The notes under the pieces were generated by a model, which was given only the letters and a program-made list of their open reading frames with translations, had not been told where the DNA came from and did not search any database. DNA of 64,000 nt from Neurospora crassa OR74A. Taxonomy: Eukaryota > Ascomycota > Sordariomycetes > Sordariales > Sordariaceae. The position numbers and the translations under genes are program-made. The stretch spans positions 3,844,001 to 3,908,000 of the forward strand of contig NC_026507.1 of assembly GCF_000182925.2 (NCBI RefSeq), given 5' to 3'. Positions 1 through 11,448 of this stretch are shown piece by piece (positions within the stretch are counted from its first letter, which is position 1; each line of letters begins with the position of its first letter).

Positions 1-3000
1 ATCTCTGCCCGGCAAGGCTGGATCTCGAAATGATATCGCGACGGCGGCGATGGTAGGTGGCGATGGTGCTGCTGCTGCTGCTGAGTTCCACGGGAACGGC
101 AAGGCTTCAGTTGCGCGCGGGTGCACTCCCGTCCCGCTTTCCAAGGATCCAACAGCCTTGGTCGTGTAGAAGTAGGTGATGGTCGATTATGTGCCAAATC
201 GTCCCACCAGAGTTTATGTGGCGGTATATGTGGTGTCGCGTCGTGTCGTGGTGTAGAGACCGGAGAGAGTGTTGTCGTGGTTCGTGGGTGGTCGCCGCCT
301 GGTTGCAAGGAGTGGACGTCGAGGTTAGAGTGAGGCAAGGTGGTGTTGGTGGTCCAGGCAAGTAGTTGGAGAGGTGGTGGGAATGATGATCCGGTCCACG
401 TCGCAACAGGAAAGCGTGCAGTGCTAAAGTAGTCGTAGGGATGGGAGGAGGAAATGGGGAACGGGGGTCCGGGCAAGTCACAGTGTGTGTGGTCTATGTC
501 TAGCTACCGTGGTGGTCCTCTTCAGGCGCAGGCGGCGGCGGCAGGCTAGGTGGCTCTCGCTGGTGGTGGTCTCGGGGCCGGCGACCGTGGGATCTCTTGT
601 GGGCCAATCCGCTCAATCTCAGGTCGCTGGTGAATGGTCGGGACGGCACAAGGGCGATTGGGACGTCAAAGTGGCGTGCCGCAAAAGAGGAGAATTCCCG
701 ACACGAAACTCAACGGTCGTAGGACGCAGAAGAGACGGAAGAAGCGAGGAGGAAGATGGGGGGACGGGGGTTGGGGTTTGGGGACCTTTTTTGGCCGACT
801 GCGCTGCCTTCTTTTGCTTGGTGCTCACGCCAAATCGTATTGGGGGGGGGGGGGGAAGTGGAAGCAGCCAGGAGCCGGGCCTGGGGGGTGATGGGCGATG
901 GAGGAATCGCGAGATGGGAGACCGAGCTTCACAAGCCTGCGCAGTCTGGAGCACGCAATCGCACCATCCGCCGTCTTGGCATGCGTACATCTCAGACCGT
1001 CTCATGTGTTGCCTCGTTAATCAGGCAATTCAGGCACTCTTGCAGCTCAAATATGCACCTATGCAGCAAATGACGGCTTGGCGCCCCTGTATCTGCCACC
1101 AATCTGCCTACTTCAGGATATTTGGCTTGTTCCACCCTTCTCCCATGACAGTCATCACCAAGATGGCCGACGCGGACACCTTTCTTAGTTCCCAACTCTT
1201 CACTTGGCGCATTGCTTTTGCTGCAGCCTCACTCTAACTCATTCTTTTGGGCAGACCAATCGAGGTGTGAATTGGCCGTTTTGTCACTTTTTGAAAAACC
1301 ATCTGTCCACGCGACGAATCGGTGATCTAAGCGAGGAGAGCCTCTCCGAGAGCCTCAGACATTCACATTGGATGTTTAGTTGGAAAAAATCTGTCAACTT
1401 CTCTTTTTTCAGTCTTTATCGACCAGATATTCGTCGTCTCTTTCGTGTCTGTTCGTTGGGCGTTTCGCTGTCGTTGGCCGTGTGCCTTTAAACCAACAGA
1501 ACACACTTGGTGCAGGCCAACTCGTATCCAACAGTGATGATACCTTGCCGAAAGCTCCGGGAGTCCCCAGACTTCTCGTGTGGCCCCCAGCCATAATCTC
1601 AACCCATACCTTCCCTCGTGGCAGGCCTTTGGCGATTGTGCAACAGCTTAGGATGAGCAGCAGGTGAATGGTTACCAGTGTTGAGTTAGATAGGTACTGA
1701 CATGCGCAAGTGAGATGACTAGCATGTCGCCATCCACATGGCATGCGACGCGAAGGAGTCCATGGCGTTGGACAAGGCCGTCAAGACTTTGATGCCACGT
1801 TTGGCAGGGATCCGGCGCAATATGGTAGGCAACGAAATGATGTTGGGCATCTCCGACTCCCGTCTCATGGGTTTCTTCTTGCTGAACAGTCATAACGATT
1901 CAAGAAACACTACATACCTTGGTAGTATGCCAGAACCTTCACTGAAACCCGACTACTACTCCGTCCTCTCCTAGGCAATGGCTCGAACAACTCATTGGTG
2001 AGATGAATCATTGATTACTCGAGATCACCAGATGGTCATCGAGATTCACCTCGAGTGTGTGTATTATTTCTCCGAGCTTAGCTGTACCTGATTACATAGC
2101 AAACCCATATGACCTACCCTAGGTAGGTTGGACTGCAAGGCGAGTGGACATCGCGATAAGCATTGGCCTTGTGGGCTCCAAATCTCCACAGGGTCTTGGG
2201 CGCCGCGCTAAGCCACTAACAACACGATCTGCCGGGTGGCAGATCCAACGCCAGGGCAACGCCAACAACCTCAACGGGCGCCAACCCTCAGCAACTCTCA
2301 ACGAACCCTAACCCGTACAACCTCAAGCAAGAATTTCGAGGGCATCATGCAATTCACGTGCAGCCTAGTATCCGTAGCAGAGTGAACAAAAGCTGTGGAA
2401 TCGAAACAAAGCGGTACTAGACGTCACGGTACGTCAAGGTTGCCGCCCTCAATGAATCTGTCACCTATGTCGTGATGCGCCGCTGCCGCTGCCGCAGGTA
2501 ATCTCCAAGGGTCCCGTTAGTGCTGCCCTGGCTTCCTGGTCGGTGGGACCACAGCCGTTCGGGAGTTGCCCAAGGTCTCAGGGTTGTTGCTGTCAGACTG
2601 GATCTGCTGGTCAGGGTTGCAGCACCGATATGCTGCTACCTTAAGGTACCGTTGCTCCGTCCCGGCTGGGGATGAAATAGATCAAACCCACAAAACACAG
2701 CATACACCGACCGGATCACGTACCTGCACCTGTCAATCATCATCCTGCCTCGTTTTCTTCATAGTTTCATTTACTACCCAGGCAAAGTGACATAGGTCTT
2801 GGTGCGCCACAAGTCAGGTAAATGCAGCGTCCCTTGCATTAGCTAGGTACGGCAATACGCGCTACAGCCGGGGGTGTGTTGTTGTCGTGGATTTGCTTCG
2901 TGGATCGCGCTGGGGATCTTGCGTGCGGCTTGCTGTTCGCAGGAAGCCTCGTTGCGGCCCCTGCGTTCGTTCCTGTACAATTTGAAAATTCACTTTCGCC

Positions 3001-6000
3001 CTTTGATGAATCCCGGCCCAATGTCTTGAAATGACATACAGAGAAAATGACGCCAAGTCATGTCGCCTTCAGGGGATAGAAGATTACCTACCTATTACCC
3101 AAAAGGCTTGAAGTATTAGAGGGGCAAGCAATGCCACAATGGCATGGAAGCGTGAAACTGCTGGCACCTATCATGATGAACTACCCTGCCGAGCCACCAG
3201 ACGAGCCTACCATGGCCGCCATGACATGATCTACGGCGCCATGCAGCAAACGGTTCTCCTCTCCCGCCCCAGTCTCAATCAGCCCAGCCAGCGGGCCAGC
3301 GGGCCAGCGACAACACGCAAGCCCGCAATCCACACAGTTAGAATCTGTTCATGGAATGGAAAGATGGAAGGGAGCGGGTAGGTAGTGTACTATGGCAGCT
3401 GGCTTGACGCCGTTAGACGCGGCAGAGCGGGAAGGACAGGATCAGCAATTGACGCTGCCGTGGCAAAGGGAGAAGACGGGAGCACGGGCCACATCAACGG
3501 CTACTGCTGTATCGAAAGTACAATGAATCGATGCCCAGAAATGATTCCCTTCCTCGCCATCAACACACTTGAATTGCATCAAGTTCAGCATTCCAATTCT
3601 TTTTGTTGATCTCAGAGATGCCGACAGCCACACCGACGGCGTGGCCGCATCTTGACATCCTACTTCATGCCATAGTTTTTTTTTCAAACCCCGCGTCACA
3701 TCTCGACACACTTGTACCGCTCCTGGTCAATTTCGACAATTTCCCCGAAGCAAAAAGACGAGGGCGGCAGATCGACAGCCTTTTTTCCAAGACATTTCAA
3801 CCTCGAAAGTCTGCAACAAAGGTTCGAGACATTCGTCAACACAACTGGAATTAAACGAGAGACAAAACACCCCGCCATTGTTGCTGATTTCTAACCATAC
3901 CCTGAATGCCCCCCCGATCAGCCCCGGCATGGTTTCGAAGGGTTCATCGGCCGGCGGACAGGGGTCGCATGGCATGCATGGGTGAGGTTGAGAGGGTTAG
4001 GGTTCTTTCAATGATCATCCCCCTGAATTGGTGACCATGAGGTTGTCGACAAGACAGGAACGACAAAACACGATGGAGTGAGAATGTGGAAATGAATCAT
4101 TCTTAATATCATTTCTCACCCTAGGAATTAGGTTTGGTATAACTTCCACTCACAGGGAACTTCACAAGGCGACGGTATCGCCGAGTGTCCGCGCAGCGTT
4201 CTTTCCCGCTCTGGCACAGCATGCCGAACAAAGCAGGGCAGGTACCACCAACAATCAACAATCAACAATCAACCGTATTGAACAAACACCAATGGAAATT
4301 TCGCACGCCACCAACATATCATGAGACACATCCGATCAGATGTCCTCGCTCTATATTGGGGTTCCCGTCTACTTTTCTGGTGACTATGAGCTACCGCCAA
4401 TTCCCACCGTAACATCCGTTCCCGCTTTACACTCTCCAAATTGTGTCTATATTCGAAATATTGGGAGATCATTCACGTAGAAAGTGAAAAGACTATCTCG
4501 TCATTTTGAACTGACGCTCTGATTGAGGCTGCCACTGTGGGACGGCGAAGGGAATGGTCAGCATTGATATCGATTGAGAAATTCACATGTCATCCCCAGT
4601 TATGTTCAAGCGAACAACTAATTCACCAAGCTACTTGTGACATGCTCAGCTCAATCCAAAAGTAAAACTATAATAGTTGCATGTGAGCGGCTGCTGGCGC
4701 AAAGTCAAGCACCTCTAGGTGATGCCGAGCTCCTCCTGCCTTATGCGGAAACTCCCGCTCGAACGTCAAGATACCTACAAAAAAAATCTTTTTCTGGGAC
4801 GGACCAGATTCCCGTTTGGACTCGGACACGATATTCGCGTCGTCCGTCCCACCAGCCACCCGAAATTTCCCCGATGCAATCCATGCTCAGCCACCGACAC
4901 AGCACTCGCTCATATCATTGATTATCTTTGTGCCCTTTCGACCAAGTCTACCTCTACTCCCCATTTGTGTGCGCTAAGCAACTTGCAATCCATTCGCTGA
5001 AGCCATTGAAGTGGTATCAACTGAACAGATGTTAAAGGGGGGAAAAAGGAAGGAAAAAGAAAACAGACACAAAACCCAAGTATGCCATTCATCCCTACGC
5101 GTCACCATATCCCTAGTGATTCGGTGGTTCTTCCATGATCCAATGACTGTATGTGTAGTACTCCCTCAACTCTTTCGGATCCTCCCTTTTGGGAAGGCCC
5201 ATGACTTGATTAGGGCTGCATATTCCACCGCGGATGAATTACTGCTCCATCCGACAGACTTGATTGTATTCCTCCGGATAGGTACGGTAGGTACTATGTT
5301 TGCGCACAACGGGCTGGGTGCATACAGCCTTCATGCGTAGTCTGTAAGTCTCCGGCCTCATCACCTATGCACTCGACCCTCCTCCTATTGCACCTAAGTT
5401 GATTGTAATTTCATGAGGTTGGCTATAGGAACGAGAAACAGGGGCCGGGGGGTTTTCCGAAGGGAGATTCTATGCTCCATATTAGTACATACCTCTAGGT
5501 ATAAATGATAAAATGCATGTGAGGGATGAAGGGACTTGCCTCCGTCAATTCTCCGGCCGTTGAATAGTCAGGCTGTGGAGGTGCCTAGTCAATGTTAACG
5601 GGGAATTGAATAGGTAACAATAAATTGAAGGGAGGGATTAACCTACCTCGTTTATCACAGGCTTTGATGTACCGCAACCCATTGTGGCTTTGGTGAAGTA
5701 TGATCGTGGAGAGGGAATTGCTTTCAAGGTGTTTCGCCGCACGGATTTCAAGCCGGAGATAGTCGTCCACGAGCGAGGTGTGCTGAAGTCGTAGTATCCT
5801 TAAGTAAACTGGTGGGGAGCCCACCAGGTCATTATAAGTGAACCGGCCAACGGACTGTTGCTTGTCATTGTATGTGCCTCTAACTTATTGTCTTGTTGGT
5901 AGGTAGTCTTGGCGCATACAGATGTTGGATGAAAGACGGCCGAGTATATGTAGCTACCACGTTCGTGATTGGATGTTTGCAGAAACGCCATCTACGTTTT

Positions 6001-8175
6001 TCTACTTCTAGGGTTGTTTCTACCTTACCTATCTTCATTTTGGCTGAGCGCCTTAGATACCTGTCGTATCTCTGGTGTTTAACCGCTGATTAGCGGGTCG
6101 TTGGGTGTAGTGAGGAATCAAGAAAAAGGAGTGGGTGGCTGCCCTTAAGAGCAGCGCATACAACGAGGTGCCCGACTTATTGGAAATTATGGTTGACCCT
6201 GTGCGAGTTACGAGCACAGCGGCACGAAAGAACCAAAACCGGTGATAACAATTATTCGTAGAATTAGAAGCTGTACAAGTAACCGTAAATCTTGTTCCTT
6301 AGGTGTTGTTGCTGGCTACTGCGAGGAAAAAAAAAAGGAAAAGAAAAGAAAAAAAACAAGACCGTGACAAAGTTCGAAGACATACGCTTCCAAAGATCAT
6401 TTCTTGACCAATACACCATTCGCTTTTCTTCCCAACCAAGCACCAGCTCAACAGGCCCTTTCCAACTCACCTGATTCTCTCCATCAGTCCTGTCTCCTCT
6501 TGATCGAGTGTTGATCGAGTGGAAACTCGTTCGGCATATACCGCCTGGACGGAGCTTAGGTAGAGGGTACCCTTCACAGCACCTACCTCTAGGTAACTAT
6601 GAAATTTTAATGCCATACATAGTTGAGGTCTATCCCCCTGAAGCCGAGACCTTACCAAGACAGACTTCAACATTGGCCTTCGCAAGCGCCTCCATGAGCC
6701 CTCGTAACTCTCCTACGCGAGTTTTATCCGATGGTCTGTCCCATACTTGTACTAAACCCGCCTTTTTCGAAAACTCGTTCAGAATATCCCTTCCCTCATG
6801 ATTCCACTGACAGAATGAACCACGTAACTCCAACCCGCCAATCACTATTCCTTGATTTCGCTGGGGAGCAGGAAAAACCTGCGGCTTCGCGCGCATGTAT
6901 TCCTCGTCGACGGACATCCAGCGGTCTCCAAAAGCTCCGTGCCAGTAGCAGAGATTTTTCTTGTCGTTGCAAAAATCGCATATGAATCTTAGTTTGATGA
7001 AGGCGTGTTCCTATGTGTGTAAGGTCTGTTAGCTGATTGTTTTTCGTACCAATATTGCTTCTTCAAGTAGATACAGGTACCTAGGTAAGGCGAGTGTTTA
7101 GGTAGTTAGAGGTAGGTACCTTCTTGGACTTTTTCCGGGAAAATTCTTGTGTGCTGACACAGCTACCCATTGTGATGCTGTATGTGCGTTGCGAATAATG
7201 TAAACTTCCAAAAACAGAACTTTCGAGTCTATTCATTAAGGCTCTCGCTTCCGCAAGTTCCAAAACTGAATGATACCTAGGTAGTCGATGTGCTTGCTAG
7301 AGGTCTGTAGAGGTAGGTAGCCTTCTTCCTCGGAGCCAATCTGGTGGGAAGGAACCAAACCTCCCGTCATTATAACTACCTCTAGCAAGCAGACTGCTCT
7401 CTACAAAAGTACCTAGGCAAATTGCGCGCCATAGGTACCACCCATGTTCCCTTTTTTGCTGTTCCGCGTTAGATGTCTTCGTTGGTTGTGTTGGTGCATA
7501 TGGGTATTGAGAAACTGGGCAAGTGACTAGAACATGGTGTTGGTGATTGAAAAGCTTAGGAGCACCAACTGATTTTTTTTAAACTTTGTCTTCCTTGTCT
7601 CTGTGGATTCTTGTGGTTGAGTGATGGGCTGGACCATCATTGCGAGAAGAACAAAGAAATTGTGGCGCGATACTTCTCGGTAGAGGTAGGTACAAAGATC
7701 AACCGCTCGGACTTGATTCCGACTTGGAGCGGCAAATGGGTCTCTTTGACGTCTGGTCCGGTAGTTGGGGGGTCGGTTTCGAAGCTACCCTAGGCTTGGA
7801 ACTGTTAGGTCTACATAGGTATCTAAAGAGGTGATGGGTTGACAGGAGTTAGGAATGTGGGAGCGCTTACATTCAAGGAGACATTAGGTAGCCATACGGC
7901 TTTTGGGATTTTTGTACTTCTCAACCCCGGCAAGATACCTAACCGAACCCCTCCGCCTCGATGTGAGCGAGGAAGCTCTGACGATAATATAGGCTTTGCG
8001 ACTTCGATTCACCTACTGCTTTCATACATTCGGAACCATATGCTCCAAGTTCGTCACCATGCTCCCAAACAGTGAATAAGCTATCCGCTCAACTACATTC
8101 CTCACGCGTATCCAACCAGTCTCCCGTCCAGCGCAGAGCTAATGGATTGGAATTTGAGGCAATTATTTATGTCCA
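1..8175. other. Gene-poor intergenic block
   Basis: No coding region in this 8.2 kb can be supported. The longest open frames (250 aa or less, mostly under 110 aa) are low-complexity or lack convincing starts, introns or family motifs, and they overlap one another on both strands. The DNA instead holds many short TAGGTA/TACCTA runs (for example near 2118, 5492, 6586, 7077-7135 and 7276-7315), a G-quadruplex-type stretch near 758-855, and small tandem repeats such as three CAATCAA units near 4252. The first 1-2 kb could be promoter or leader of a leftward gene beyond the window edge; that is inference only. Non-coding transcripts cannot be excluded by reading alone. Confidence 0.6.
758..855 (+). 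repeat. G-rich tract with quadruplex pattern
   Basis: Bases 758-783 contain four close runs of four to six G (G6, G5, G4, G4) separated by loops of 2-3 nt, the standard pattern for an intramolecular G-quadruplex. About 60 bases downstream, 842-855 is an uninterrupted run of 14 G. No gene overlaps this convincingly. Confidence 0.7.
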
Positions 8176-8843
8176 CTACAATCTAGGTTGGATAAAGAAA
8201 ACCCTCCCTCTACCATCTACCCCCTCCCACGTCTGAAAACACTTGATCCCATAGCTCATCATATCCCTAACCAACCGGCACGGACTCAACGACCGATCTT
8301 CCTCATCCTCCAAAGCCTCTTGCACCACGGCTTCAACGTACTTCTCCGGCCCCGAATGTCCTTGTGGATTTCCAAAGTAAGCGCAGAAATCACCTCGTAG
8401 CTGAACACGCAGATTGTTGTTCGGATTGTACTTAAGGTATTTCTGCAACTCCTTCATCCCATATACTTGGGTATTTACCGCTTGCTGTAGGGCAGTCGGC
8501 GATACGGAAACTAGCCGTTCAAGCATCCAGGCGTTTCCGAATTGGTCGGAGCATTTGGTTCCTTGAGCGTTTAGGCGGCAGGCACTACAGTAGGTAGATA
8601 GCGTCACTTTATATGTGCTGTCTGTTTCTTGGATGGGGATGATGGGCTGGGATTCTGGCTCATATATGGGCTGGTACATGGGCTGGTGCTGCCACGTGGA
8701 TCCGTATTGAGAGCCGTGGAAGATCAGGGTCTATGGTTCAGGTCAGTGTCAGAGGAAACCGCGCTGGTGACCGGGACGTTCGCACAGAAAACACTCACAT
8801 CTTTCTCATCCTCTCGATATTCAGTTGACATTCCACAGCCCAT
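8176..8843 (-). CDS. Small MGC-type protein, putative lipid anchor
   Basis: Two-exon gene on the minus strand. Exon 1 is 8843-8799 (15 codons), the intron is 8798-8731 (68 nt, GTGAGT donor, TAG acceptor), and exon 2 is 8730-8176. The product is 199 aa. I do not recognise the family. The N-terminus reads MGCGMST: Gly2 followed by Cys3, with Ser6 and Thr7, resembles the myristoylation plus palmitoylation signal of peripheral membrane proteins, which suggests plasma-membrane or endomembrane anchoring. The middle carries a CSAC pair with a further Cys in KCSD (about residues 65-78), a helix-prone stretch around 90-115, and an acidic EALEDEEDRS segment near 155. The exon join is in phase and gives one continuous frame, which supports a real gene. 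The start is the first ATG after an intergenic stretch. The function is unknown. Confidence 0.62.
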
Positions 8844-9626
8844 GGTAGTAGTTCCTGTAGTGTAGAGGTAGCAAATCAAGGTACGCCTTCTTCTCCCGTT
8901 GTGTCTTGTAGGATATTGAGTTGAAACGGGTCGGTCGTCGAACGTAGCCTGGCTTCTCCAACCAAGACGGACAAAAGAGTAGTAAGCCCATTATAAATTA
9001 GCAAGCTGCGCGCTAGTATGCTCACCAACTCTGACTCCATTGTTTGGCGGTTCTGTGTTTTGACATGACGATGGTCTTGTTGGTAATCTTGGTGCTTCGA
9101 CACTGAAAGAGGGACGTGATTTAGCCATTATCGTGTTGATCGTGTTGGTGATCGTAATAGAGCAAGGCGCTTACGATGTCTCTCTCTCTTTTCTCTCTTT
9201 TCCCCCCGAGTGTGTCATATGACATGGCGTTGGCGAGAACAACAGCGGGCGGTAGGAAGGGGGGATGCTGCGATGATAAAGAAATCCTCTTCGAGTAAGC
9301 GCCCGGACTCGTGGTTTCGACAGCGACTGGAAGCGGCATCATGCTTTCTTTGACATGCAGGTACTCACTCATCCGTCAAATATGTGCCAATGCGTTCACT
9401 TGAGCCACATCTAAAGGAACCACCGAGGACAGGGGCTAAGGTCTGTCAGATAAAGATCTGTCACCAGTAGCTCTGTGCATGGGCGATGCGAACTGGACCT
9501 GGAAGAAGAGGTATATGTATCGCTATCATTTGTAAAACATTATAAGCCATTGCCTGATTTCGCTCGGGATTTGTGACTGAACGGACGCCCCAACTCCATC
9601 CTTCCAGAGCCTGATATGCTCGTCTA
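8844..9626. other. Intergenic region upstream of the MGC-type gene
   Basis: This stretch holds two minus-strand frames of 75 and 83 aa (8876-9103, 9121-9372). They have no recognisable motif and no convincing splice link to the downstream gene. It is most simply the promoter and leader of the minus-strand gene at 8176-8843. Nothing else is supported here. Confidence 0.45.
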
Positions 9627-9983
9627 TTACTGTTCATACCCTTCTCTCTTCATCATTGGTGAATGTGTTTTCCATCTTTCACTCATCCAAGTGCCGATCC
9701 GCAGCCTAGTGGTTGGTTTGTGGAACCGAATGGGAGACTCCTGCGGTCCGAGTTCCACATCCTCAAAGACCTCCTCTCGTGGGGGCAGGATTTGGGCATC
9801 GGTCATTCCAGGTGGTTCCTGCTGCTCATCCATCTCGTCTCCTTTTTTGGTGCGGATGTCCGTCAAGAAAGCCACAAAAGCCTCTGCCGTCACCTCGTCT
9901 GCCGTGGCCGTATTATCGCTTTCGGGCGAGACTTGGCGAGTGTCGGCTACTTCGGTGCTCGCATCCTCATGGACCAACTCCTA
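9627..9983 (-). other. Open frame downstream of bet3, same frame
   Basis: This is an acidic open frame of about 116 codons in the same reading frame as the last bet3 exon. It is separated from bet3 by the bet3 stop (10010-10008) and a second in-frame stop nine codons on. It has no early ATG; the first true Met falls about half-way in. The composition is rich in Glu, Asp, Thr and Pro, and I recognise no family. It may be bet3 3' UTR that happens to be open, or a C-terminal exon reached by alternative splicing from GT at about 10045 to AG just before 9980, which would keep frame but remove the conserved Bet3 tail. This is not called as a gene. Confidence 0.3.
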
Positions 9984-10007
9984 ATTGTTATTCGATTGTA
10001 TGGTCTC

Positions 10008-10775
10008 CTAGTCGTCCTCGGGTGGAAGTTCATCGTCGATGTAGCGTACGAGCGTGACGCGCATCTCGGTCGTATCGTGGCCCCTGAGCACGTCGCTGAT
10101 GAAGTGGGTCTCGACTTGCATTTGTACCATCTCGAGAGCACCGCGCAGCACACCACACAGGATGTTCGAGAACCAGAGCTGGTCTTGAGCCCGGCCGTCA
10201 TCGGGCAGTTCGACAAAATCGGCGAGGGGGTTCTCGTCGAAAACGAGGGAGAACTGCTTGTTGTCGCCTGTCCAGTTTGTGATTGTTGGGGTGACGTTGA
10301 GGAAGATCTTGAAGCCCACCTGCGACAGGTAGTGTTAGCAAGAGGCATTTAAATGTTGGCACCGGGGAGGTCTTGCCTTGGCGATCATCTCTGCGGTTTC
10401 GCGAAAGTTGGAGCACCGGCGCATCGTGTTGGACTTGGCCAGGTAGTCCTCGATCAGACGGAGGCCAATGTTGTATCCCATTCTATCCAGCTGCTTGTTG
10501 ACTTCGGCATAGTCATTCTCAAAGTCCTTGCATATCTGCGCCACTATGGTTCCGTAGGTGAGGACGACTAGTTCGGCGTTAACTTTTTCGATCCTCGTCC
10601 TGCCTGGCAGTTAGCACTGCGAGGGCATCTTGTTACCGAGGGGTTAGGGGCGATCCTACTTCCAGATCCTGTAGAGTAACAACCGGCCGTTAGCAAACAA
10701 GAACACATTGTCTGGTGTTGGTTAGGACCCGACTTACTCTTCCCCCAAACGGGATGCTTTGCTTGCTGACGACAT
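10008..10775 (-). CDS. bet3: TRAPP complex core subunit Bet3 (TRAPPC3)
   Basis: Bet3 is the central, normally palmitoylated subunit of the TRAPP vesicle-tethering complexes, which act as Rab-GTPase exchange factors in ER-Golgi and Golgi traffic. Four exons on the minus strand: 10775-10738, 10668-10660 (a 9-nt microexon), 10599-10377 and 10319-10008. Together they give 193 aa, the length of yeast Bet3. Family-typical segments in order are GEEIWK at the N-terminus (built across the microexon), LTYGTIVAQICKDFE, the MGYNIGLRLIEDYLAK block, FKIFLNVTPTITNW, and the terminal RYIDDELPPE. The third intron (10376-10320) has a GC donor in an AAG/GCAAG context and an AG acceptor. Start 10775 is the ATG that yields the conserved N-terminus. 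The gene is divergent from the U5-40K gene. Confidence 0.93.
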
Positions 10776-11448
10776 TGCGAATTCTGGAAATCAGAAGCTC
10801 GGCGAGCCTCTGTATGATCTATACCGTTCTCATAAAACAATGGGGTCAAGAGGGGATACAATCGGGGCGCGGGCCAGTGCTTCAGACACGATGGTAGCGA
10901 CAAGACAGAATGATGAGCGATGATGTTGTTTTTGTTACAAGCCAGGCGGTGGGATTGTACCGCGAGACAGAAGACGGAATGGAACTGGAGTTCGGTTGGG
11001 GACCTCGATGGAACTGCGTGAAGCTGGAGTGGAAGCTCAGCCGCGGGCGACCTACTGCCCCGCTGACACCTTCAGCGATCTGTCTGCCCCGGGGCAGGCA
11101 CCACAGGGCACTGCCGACGGGAGCTCTGGGCACCAAAGGGAACCGCAAGGGTTCGACAGCGGGAGCTGGGGCCCCACCCGCACATTCCCTTGTGGATCCA
11201 CTTGCTCTGTCATCTAGCCTGATCAGGCTTAGCCTTTCAGCGGCTTCAAGTGTTGCAGCAGGGAACTGCCCGACGTGAAGTCAAAATCGCCAAGTTCCGT
11301 CGCGACGGAGAGCGGGCAATCAAAAATCCACTTGACGTAAAGGTATCACCAACTCCAATTGCTTTGCTCTGACATCAACTCGCCTGCCGTCTACCATCCC
11401 GATTACTGCTACGATCACCCTGAATACCAGAATTCCGAGCCACACACC
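10776..11448. promoter_or_regulatory. Divergent promoter region, bet3 / U5-40K
   Basis: This is 673 bp between the start codons of two divergent genes. It contains a perfect 14-bp GC palindrome (CTGCCCCGGGGCAG) at 11084-11097, a plausible two-way regulatory element. No coding region is supported: a 122-aa plus frame here (10910-11278) has no family resemblance. Confidence 0.5.

Noticed and set aside
485-1237. 250-aa plus frame at the left end
   Set aside because: It includes the G14 run as poly-Gly, changes character along its length, and overlaps equally open frames on both strands.
2305-4004. Short telomere-like words (CCCTAACCC near 2305, GGGTTAGGGTT near 3994)
   Set aside because: Each is under two full telomere units. 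Too short to claim an interstitial telomere; could be ordinary factor sites or chance.
9663-10352. 229-aa plus frame opposite bet3
   Set aside because: It is the antisense shadow of the last bet3 exon and its downstream open frame.
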